This document shows, in pieces, positions 32,681 through 37,889 of a DNA stretch of 37,889 nucleotides. The notes below the pieces were generated by a model. The model ran no database searches. It was not told the origin of the DNA and worked only from the letters and a program-made list of their open reading frames with translations. Source of the stretch: an uncultured Chryseobacterium sp. (lineage in GTDB: Bacteria; Bacteroidota; Bacteroidia; Flavobacteriales; Weeksellaceae); contig NZ_CAKZIK010000048.1 in NCBI RefSeq assembly GCF_936933875.1, positions 1-37,889 on the forward strand, given 5' to 3'. The position numbers and the translations under genes were made by a program. Positions within the stretch are counted from its first letter, which is position 1. The number at the start of each line of letters is the position of its first letter.

Positions 32681-33835
32681 ATGGAAAAACTAAAAATCGG
32701 CTTCATATCAAACATCTCGCCCGAAAACAAAAAAGTATGGTCGGGAAGTATTTTCAGGCTCAATGAATCCTTTAAAGCTGAAGGTTTTAAAGTGATATGG
32801 ATCCCTATAAAGTACACGAAAAACGATGTGCTATTATTTGAAAAAATAGAAATACTCTACAAAAAAATCTTTAACCGCGGGTTCAATAAAAATCATTTTG
32901 CAATCAAATCGAGAATCGCCGCCAAAAGAATTATAAAAGAAATAAAAAAACACGATCCGGATATTCTATTCACTGCTGGTGGAATTACGGAGATTGCCTT
33001 TCTTAAGACAAACAAACCAATTTTTTACTTTAACGATGCCAATCAGCACCAGTTGCTCAATTACTACGATGGGATGAGTGGTTTTGGATTTTTATCCAAA
33101 AAAGCGACAGAATATGTAGAAAAAAAGGCGCTCAACAATGCGGCTGCCGTAATATTTTCTTCAGAATGGGCTGCAGATTATGCCGAAAAACATTACGGAA
33201 TCAACAGAAAAAAAATTCACATCAATAAATTTGGAGCAAATTCCAACGTCTCCAAAACAGATCGCAGAAAAAAAAGAAACTTGGATGAAGAAATAAGATT
33301 TTTATTTCTCGGAGTAGAATGGAAAAGAAAAGGCGGAGATATCACGGTGGACACTGTTAGGAAATTACGGGAACTGGGCTATCCTGTGTCGCTTTATATC
33401 GTAGGGTGCATTCCACCTTATAAAATATCGGACGACTTTATTACCGTGATTCCTTTTCTTAACAGAAATATACCCGAAGAAGCCCAAAGACTTGAAGAGC
33501 TTACTTCATCAGCTGATTTTCTTTTTGTGCCCACGCGCGCAGAATGTTATGGTGTTGTCTTTTGTGAGGCTGCAGCCAACGGTATGCCCGTAATTGCGAC
33601 CGATACCGGCGGTATAAGCGCCATAGTGGAAAACGACCGAACAGGAATCCTGTTGCCACTTGAAGCTACAGCTGAAAATTACGCAGAGGAAATTTCCAGA
33701 CTTTTGCAGGATCCTGGAAAAATTAGGCAGATGTCTTTGGCTGCAAAAAGAAAATATGAGGACGAACTAAATTGGGGTTTATTCGGAAAAAAAATGAAAC
33801 AAATTATCGAAAACGTACGAAGCAAAGAAAAATAA
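32681..33835 (+). CDS. Family 4 (GT-B) glycosyltransferase
   Basis: This 384-residue retaining-type GT-B enzyme has a variable acceptor-binding N-terminal half (1-200). The C-terminal half carries FLFLGVEWKRKGGD (207-220, donor phosphate-binding region) and the EX7E pair Glu288/Glu296 in RAECYGVVFCEAAANGMPVIATDTGG. It would transfer a sugar from an NDP-sugar to the growing lipid-linked chain. It is the last + strand gene before the inverted glycosyltransferase; the two converge with 15 nt between stops. No hairpin terminator is visible there. Confidence 0.9.
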   Translation: MEKLKIGFISNISPENKKVWSGSIFRLNESFKAEGFKVIWIPIKYTKNDVLLFEKIEILYKKIFNRGFNKNHFAIKSRIAAKRIIKEIKKHDPDILFTAGGITEIAFLKTNKPIFYFNDANQHQLLNYYDGMSGFGFLSKKATEYVEKKALNNAAAVIFSSEWAADYAEKHYGINRKKIHINKFGANSNVSKTDRRKKRNLDEEIRFLFLGVEWKRKGGDITVDTVRKLRELGYPVSLYIVGCIPPYKISDDFITVIPFLNRNIPEEAQRLEELTSSADFLFVPTRAECYGVVFCEAAANGMPVIATDTGGISAIVENDRTGILLPLEATAENYAEEISRLLQDPGKIRQMSLAAKRKYEDELNWGLFGKKMKQIIENVRSKEK

Positions 33836-33850
33836 AATTACGCATTTTTA

Positions 33851-34711
33851 TCACCGTGCCGAAAATCTGTCCCTTATTTTTTGGGTAAAAACCTTTGCTG
33901 TTAGTATAAAAGATATACCCAAAAGTTTTTCCGTCCAAGGAATATGCTGTGCAGAAAGAGCAATATCCCAATATTTTTTGGCAAAATCCATCTCCTGCTC
34001 TTTGGTTTTAGCTATGTTCTGATCGATTCTTTCCGAATAGTTCAGCATGCTGTAACGCGGACTTTTCAACATATTATTCCAGACATTTGCGGTAAGGCCA
34101 TCTTCGAGATAATCCCCCCCAAAAAGAACATGATCAGTAAAAAGTACTGGATGTTTTTGCATAATCCTGCGAAGAACCAAGGATTCCTGACAGAATTTTT
34201 CACCTTCAAAAACTGGAAAAGGAAACTGCTTTACAATCGCTGCACGCCAAATAAAACCCATTTCGCCATGGTGTGCCCATTGATAAGAATGATCCTCTGT
34301 CCAGGCTTTATTTCCAAATTGGGAAGGATTAAAATTTATTTTTTCAGAAAAACGAATTCCTGTAAAACCGGCAAATTTCTCATCAAGATGATCAGCAAGT
34401 TCTTTTATTTTAAACATTGCACACTTGCGGAGATAATCATCGCTGTCAATAATAACGAACCAATCGGCGCTGGTATTTTCCAGAGCTGTATTGATGGCGA
34501 TATGTTTTCCTCCATTTTCCTGAAAAACATATCTGATGTTAATCTTATTTTCAGCTGTGAAACTTTCAACCAAACTTTGCGTCCCGTCGGTAGAGCCATC
34601 ATCTACAATCAACCATTCGAAATTAATAAATTTTTGATTTAGCAGGCTTTCGTAGAGCCTTGTTAAAGTATGGGCGCGATTATAGGTGGGTGTGAAGATG
34701 GTAAATTTCAT
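33851..34711 (-). CDS. Family 2 glycosyltransferase, inverted relative to the cluster
   Basis: The ATG at 34711 gives MKFTIFTPTYNRAHTL, the normal GT2 beginning, and 286 residues; a GTG 13 codons upstream would cross the promoter and is rejected. DDGSTDGT is at 37-44 and the DxD-type DSDDY at 89-93. The GEMGFIWRAAIVKQFPFPVFEGEKFCQES segment is typical of GT2 proteins that resemble capsule glycosyltransferases. It is the only minus-strand gene within the polysaccharide locus and has its own -7 box 13 nt upstream of the start. It can therefore be expressed independently of the main operon. Confidence 0.87.
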   Translation of the reverse strand: MKFTIFTPTYNRAHTLTRLYESLLNQKFINFEWLIVDDGSTDGTQSLVESFTAENKINIRYVFQENGGKHIAINTALENTSADWFVIIDSDDYLRKCAMFKIKELADHLDEKFAGFTGIRFSEKINFNPSQFGNKAWTEDHSYQWAHHGEMGFIWRAAIVKQFPFPVFEGEKFCQESLVLRRIMQKHPVLFTDHVLFGGDYLEDGLTANVWNNMLKSPRYSMLNYSERIDQNIAKTKEQEMDFAKKYWDIALSAQHIPWTEKLLGISFILTAKVFTQKIRDRFSAR

Positions 34712-34723
34712 ATTATTTAGCTT

Positions 34724-34731
34724 CAAAATTA
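34724..34731 (-). promoter_or_regulatory. -7 element of the inverted glycosyltransferase gene
   Basis: The minus strand reads TAATTTTG, a full TAnnTTTG match, 13 nt upstream of the ATG at 34711, so the transcript would have a leader of only a few nucleotides. One base separates it from the oppositely directed -7 box at 34733-34740. Confidence 0.55.
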
Positions 34732-34732
34732 C

Positions 34733-34740
34733 TACTTTTG
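34733..34740 (+). promoter_or_regulatory. -7 element of the glycosyltransferase gene at 34753
   Basis: TACTTTTG fully matches TAnnTTTG and ends 12 nt before the ATG at 34753. Its -33 region would lie inside the neighbouring divergent gene's start. No obvious TTG -33 box is present. Confidence 0.55.
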
Positions 34741-34752
34741 TAAAAAACACAG

Positions 34753-35874
34753 ATGAAAACAGTTTATTTCTTTGATCATTTTGACATCCCTGGTGGCATA
34801 CCCAAGATGCTTGTTGAAAAAATAAATTATCTATGTGACCATAGTGCCCATGATGTCTCTATAATTACCTATAAAAAAGAAATATCATCCTTCTTTCGAT
34901 TAACCCCAAAAGTAATAATCATTTGCTTAGGATTGAACCTCGACGATCGAGATTTTCAAAATAAATTTAAAAACTTAGCATCTCAACATTTGAAAGAACT
35001 GAATGCTGATATTGTACTAACACCTGTATACAGCCACGCATTCTGGTTTTTACCGATGATCAAGGATGGAAGCAGGAAGATAGCGGAATTTCATACGTGC
35101 TACGAATCTGCACGGGGGTTTACAAATATCCGAACTAACTTTAGAAAATATTTGTTTGAAAGATATTTTTTTATAAAAGTGCTCCGTATTGGAAAAAGAT
35201 ATGACGCATTTGTTGTATTGTCAGGAACCGATTTCGCTAAATGGAAAAAACTTCTAAAAAACGTCCTGGTTATTCCTAACTGGTTAGATTACAATAATAA
35301 TTTTGTAAAAACAAAAAACTCAAAAACTGCAATTGCTGTTGGAAGATTAGAAGGTATAAAATCTTTTCACTTAGCAATATCTGCATGGGCCTTCGTTGTG
35401 AAAAGATATCCCGACTGGCATCTCAAAATCTATGGAAGAGGGCTTCTGGAACAGGAGCTGTCTATCCAAATCAAGAAGTTAAAACTTCATGACAACATTA
35501 CTATATTAGAGCCTATACCTGATCTCAAAAAACAATATAAAGAGGCTGAATTTTTTATCAACACATCTGCTTTTGAGGGTTTTGGATTGGTTATTTTAGA
35601 AGCAATGGCTAGTGGACTCCCTGTCCCTGTCATTAGTATGAAAATGAAAGGCGGTGGAAATGATCTTATTAAAAATAATCAAACAGGAATTTTATCTATA
35701 GGTAGAAATCCAGAAGAATTCTCAAAAGAAATCATTCAGCTTATAGAACACCCGGATAAAAGATATAAAATGAGCATTGCTGCCTTAGACAAATCGTTAG
35801 ATTATCGTTCCGATAAAGTAATGAGCAAATGGTTGAATTTATTTGAACACTTAAAGATTAGTAAAAGTGCCTAA
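34753..35874 (+). CDS. Family 4 (GT-B) glycosyltransferase
   Basis: This is a 373-residue GT-B enzyme. The N-terminal domain opens with FFDHFDIPGGIPKML (6-20), including the glycine-rich loop. The C-terminal domain has AVGRLEGIKSFHLAISAW (195-212) and the EX7E motif Glu275/Glu283 in FEGFGLVILEAMASGLP. It resembles GalNAc/Gal-transferring GT4 enzymes of capsule and O-antigen loci, but the sugar is not determinable. It has its own -7 box because the gene upstream is inverted. The next gene overlaps its last 8 nt, so these two are translationally coupled. Confidence 0.9.
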   Translation: MKTVYFFDHFDIPGGIPKMLVEKINYLCDHSAHDVSIITYKKEISSFFRLTPKVIIICLGLNLDDRDFQNKFKNLASQHLKELNADIVLTPVYSHAFWFLPMIKDGSRKIAEFHTCYESARGFTNIRTNFRKYLFERYFFIKVLRIGKRYDAFVVLSGTDFAKWKKLLKNVLVIPNWLDYNNNFVKTKNSKTAIAVGRLEGIKSFHLAISAWAFVVKRYPDWHLKIYGRGLLEQELSIQIKKLKLHDNITILEPIPDLKKQYKEAEFFINTSAFEGFGLVILEAMASGLPVPVISMKMKGGGNDLIKNNQTGILSIGRNPEEFSKEIIQLIEHPDKRYKMSIAALDKSLDYRSDKVMSKWLNLFEHLKISKSA

Positions 35875-36946
35875 AAAATCTATCATCTTCATCGCAGATA
35901 TGCCGGACTGGGCGTATCATAACATTGCGAAAACCTGGCAAAACTATCTGGAAGGTTGGAATTGCTACGTGGCTTTTGCAAATGATTTTGCAATGGATTT
36001 CAGGGAATTTTCTCCGCTTCGCAAATCTGTTTTAAATCTGAAAAACAAAATTCAAAACAAAGAAGTTTACAGAAAAATAGATGCTCACGGAAACTTTTCT
36101 GTTCCTACTTACAAAAAAATCCCTGTTTATCATATAGAAACTGGCGAAAGAACGGACAAAACGCACTTTGACATCATCGTAGAACTAGCCTATTATTTCC
36201 AGTACATTTCAAAATTTCCTTTTACCGCCGAGAAAAAATTGGTGGGCCTTTATACAGATTCATTTCCTCATGAAGGCCCGTTTTTAGACAAGCTGAACAC
36301 CAGAAATGTGCGCGATCTTTCAAGACCCGATTTTTTTGAAATTTATCTTAAAAATTACGACGGGCTGATTGTAGGAAACACCAATCTTTTGGAAGATTAT
36401 CAAAAATTTACCGATAAAATTGTTTTTGCAAATGGCATCTATCGGCAGAACGAGTTTGCTGAAAATAAAAATGTGGGCGAAAACGAAGGCTTGAAAATCG
36501 GTTGGACAGGAAATCCGAATCGAAGTATGAAAGGCTTCCACGAAGTGATAGAACCGGCTGTAGAAAAAGTGATAGCAACCGGTAGAAAAGTCACTCTTAA
36601 AACGAGATTTTCCGGAGATTATAGTGGCCTTTTGAACTTTTATAGTGATGTAGATGTTATTGCTATTGCGTCGGAAGCGGACACTGGTCCTTCGCTATTT
36701 GCAGAAGCAAGCTTGTCAAAAGTTCCAGCTATCTCCACAAAAATCGGTTTTCCGAAAATGATAATTGAAGATGGAATTAATGGAATGATCGTCAACAGAG
36801 ATATCGAGGAAATGAAAAATGCAATTATCAAACTTTATGATAATCGGAATCTTTTGAAATCTTTTTCGGAGAGAATCAAAAAAGATTATCTTAAACAGCT
36901 GGATAACAGTATTTCTTTTGAGAATTTAAAAAAATTATTTACTTAG
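35867..36946 (+). CDS. GT-B fold glycosyltransferase (GT1/GT4-like)
   Basis: The 359-residue product starts at a GTG that overlaps the previous stop by 8 nt; MPKKSIIFIADMPDWAY is a plausible first strand and no ATG fits. A C-terminal GT-B domain is indicated by IGWTGNPNRSMKGF (211-224), which resembles the donor-binding loop, and by SEADTGPSLFAEASLSKVPAIST (269-291). The latter stands where GT4 proteins have the EX7E segment, although here the acidic residues are spaced differently. The N-terminal half (DIIVELAYYFQY, LYTDSFPHEGP) is not a pattern I recognise. It is most likely a glycosyltransferase of the same pathway; a divergent acceptor or even a non-standard activity is possible. Confidence 0.78.
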   Translation: MPKKSIIFIADMPDWAYHNIAKTWQNYLEGWNCYVAFANDFAMDFREFSPLRKSVLNLKNKIQNKEVYRKIDAHGNFSVPTYKKIPVYHIETGERTDKTHFDIIVELAYYFQYISKFPFTAEKKLVGLYTDSFPHEGPFLDKLNTRNVRDLSRPDFFEIYLKNYDGLIVGNTNLLEDYQKFTDKIVFANGIYRQNEFAENKNVGENEGLKIGWTGNPNRSMKGFHEVIEPAVEKVIATGRKVTLKTRFSGDYSGLLNFYSDVDVIAIASEADTGPSLFAEASLSKVPAISTKIGFPKMIIEDGINGMIVNRDIEEMKNAIIKLYDNRNLLKSFSERIKKDYLKQLDNSISFENLKKLFT

Positions 36947-36957
36947 TAATATATCGA

Positions 36958-37851
36958 ATGTTAGGAACACTAATTTGGAGAATAAAAGAAGCAGCTGCCG
37001 TTTTTCTTGGAAAAAAAAAGACAGAAAAACTTCCTGCAAAAATTGCTTTTCCGAGTCTTTCCACCCATACCCTACCTCGATTTTCCTACAAAAATGAGGA
37101 GGAAAAAGAGCGAATTGAAAACACCAGCATTGAATTTATTTTCAGTGAGTTTAAGGAAGAGCGTGTAAACGCAGGAGGCAATGACTTCAGTGGAAATTCC
37201 AGACTGGATCCCAGCCTTTCCACACTGAAGCATTACTTTCCAAACGCAAAATTCACGGTATATTCAGATTTTGATCTTCACGCTGATGGCGTCACAATCC
37301 AAAAGATTGAGCATCCTGAAATACAAAATACAGGCAATCCCAGACATTTTTATCATCTCGCAGATTACTATAAATTTCAAGGGATGTTGAATTCCGAAGC
37401 AGATGTTGCAATAGCAATAGATTCTGATATGTTCGTGTTTTCGAACGACATATTTGTACTAATTACACTTACGCAGAAGTTCGGTTTTTGTGTACCCACT
37501 TCGTCCGGGCGTTCTATGAATTTTGAGATAGCATCATCATTAGACACTATTCCTGTGGAAGATGCAAGTAACGGATTCGGACAGACCTGCAACATTACGC
37601 CAATGACTCTTGCAAAAAAATCAGAAGAAGGTAAAATTTATTATAAAGCCTGTTGTGAAATTTTAGAACAGGAACCTTCCAGAGCTTCCATTGTGATGTG
37701 GAAAGCCGCATGGAAAACCGGAAAATACCCTTATTTGCTCCCTAAAGAATTCTGTGTTTGCCGTGGAAGCGAAGGCATTGGAAACGAAGTAATTTTGCAT
37801 GTAGGGCACCCTTCCGTAGCAAAATATTATAATAACCTGTTGTGCATTTAG
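36958..37851 (+). CDS. Putative GT-A-like glycosyltransferase, family not recognised
   Basis: This is a 297-residue protein of unclear family. The strongest feature is AIAIDSDMFVFS (151-162), a DxD (D155-S-D157) at the end of a hydrophobic strand, as in GT-A enzymes that bind metal and NDP-sugar. Just before it, HFYHLADYYKFQGML matches the helix that precedes DxD in several such families. The N-terminal 50 residues are basic and could be a membrane-associating segment. It has four clustered C-terminal cysteines (KACCEIL and FCVCRG) plus Cys in CVPTS and CNITP, which is unusual in this locus. It begins 11 nt after the preceding gene and ends 38 nt before the window edge, so the cluster may continue beyond. 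Confidence 0.65.
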   Translation: MLGTLIWRIKEAAAVFLGKKKTEKLPAKIAFPSLSTHTLPRFSYKNEEEKERIENTSIEFIFSEFKEERVNAGGNDFSGNSRLDPSLSTLKHYFPNAKFTVYSDFDLHADGVTIQKIEHPEIQNTGNPRHFYHLADYYKFQGMLNSEADVAIAIDSDMFVFSNDIFVLITLTQKFGFCVPTSSGRSMNFEIASSLDTIPVEDASNGFGQTCNITPMTLAKKSEEGKIYYKACCEILEQEPSRASIVMWKAAWKTGKYPYLLPKEFCVCRGSEGIGNEVILHVGHPSVAKYYNNLLCI

Positions 37852-37889
37852 CACAAATTAACTTTTAATTTGTTTAAACTTCTCTTGAA

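Noticed and set aside
33836..33850. Possible terminator between the convergent glycosyltransferase genes
   Set aside because: The 15-nt gap and its flanks contain no stem of useful length.
33944..34642. Long + strand open frame (232 codons) opposite the inverted glycosyltransferase
   Set aside because: It is fully antisense to a clear GT2 gene with DDGSTDGT and DSDD motifs, and its translation shows no domain or signal; it is a shadow frame.
19048..37889. Possible horizontally acquired island or mobile element around the polysaccharide genes
   Set aside because: No transposase, integrase, flanking direct repeats or tRNA attachment site is present in this part; the locus is variable by nature but its boundaries show no mobility signal.

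Overview
The window looks like chromosomal DNA of a member of the Flavobacteriia, most likely the Chryseobacterium/Kaistella/Epilithonimonas group. The pointers are an AT-rich sequence, SusC/SusD outer-membrane pairs, a BshC bacillithiol enzyme, a GYDIA-type GHMP kinase, an IF-2 with a long Asn/Gly/Gln-rich linker, and promoters of the Bacteroidota type (TTG near -33 and TAnnTTTG near -7). The genus is an inference from gene content and protein style; no database search was possible.

Region 1 (1-9.7 kb) is housekeeping. It holds the 3' part of a tRNA-Glu with its terminator, then aroQ (shikimate pathway) on the + strand. The rest is a minus-strand series: pckA (gluconeogenesis), a GHMP kinase, fabD (fatty acid synthesis), an exported LysM protein with a periplasmic-binding-protein-like C-terminus, bshC, and an outer-membrane beta-barrel (putative porin). 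aroQ and pckA converge on a shared hairpin terminator.

Region 2 (9.7-19.0 kb) holds two tandem minus-strand SusC-SusD operons. Each ends in a nearly identical GC hairpin terminator. Each starts with the same unusual promoter, in which a perfect 7-bp inverted repeat (ATGTTAA-N6-TTAACAT) sits in the 19-bp spacer between the -33 and -7 boxes. Neither operon carries a glycan-degrading enzyme or a local regulator, and both SusC proteins go straight from signal peptide to TonB box.

Region 3 (19.0-23.9 kb) is the conserved minus-strand rimP-nusA-infB operon. It has a good promoter and a hairpin followed by a U-run in its leader, which is a possible attenuator.

Region 4 (23.9-37.9 kb) is a surface-polysaccharide locus, almost all on the + strand. 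It starts with UDP-sugar dehydrogenase (ugd) and a multi-pass membrane protein of unknown function. An ABC-2 exporter follows (Wzm-like permease, Wzt-like ATPase with a C-terminal sugar-binding-type extension), with a methyltransferase gene that overlaps the wzt end. After that come eight glycosyltransferase-type genes and one protein with a DSD motif that may be another. Gene spacing is very tight (ATGA overlap, zero-gap TAA-ATG, 8-nt overlap). One glycosyltransferase (33851-34711) is inverted and shares a very compact divergent promoter region with its + strand neighbour. Together these genes plausibly build an O-antigen or capsule chain in the cytoplasm and export it by the Wzm/Wzt route, possibly with a methyl cap read by the Wzt C-terminal domain. 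I saw no CRISPR array, insertion sequence, prophage or rRNA.
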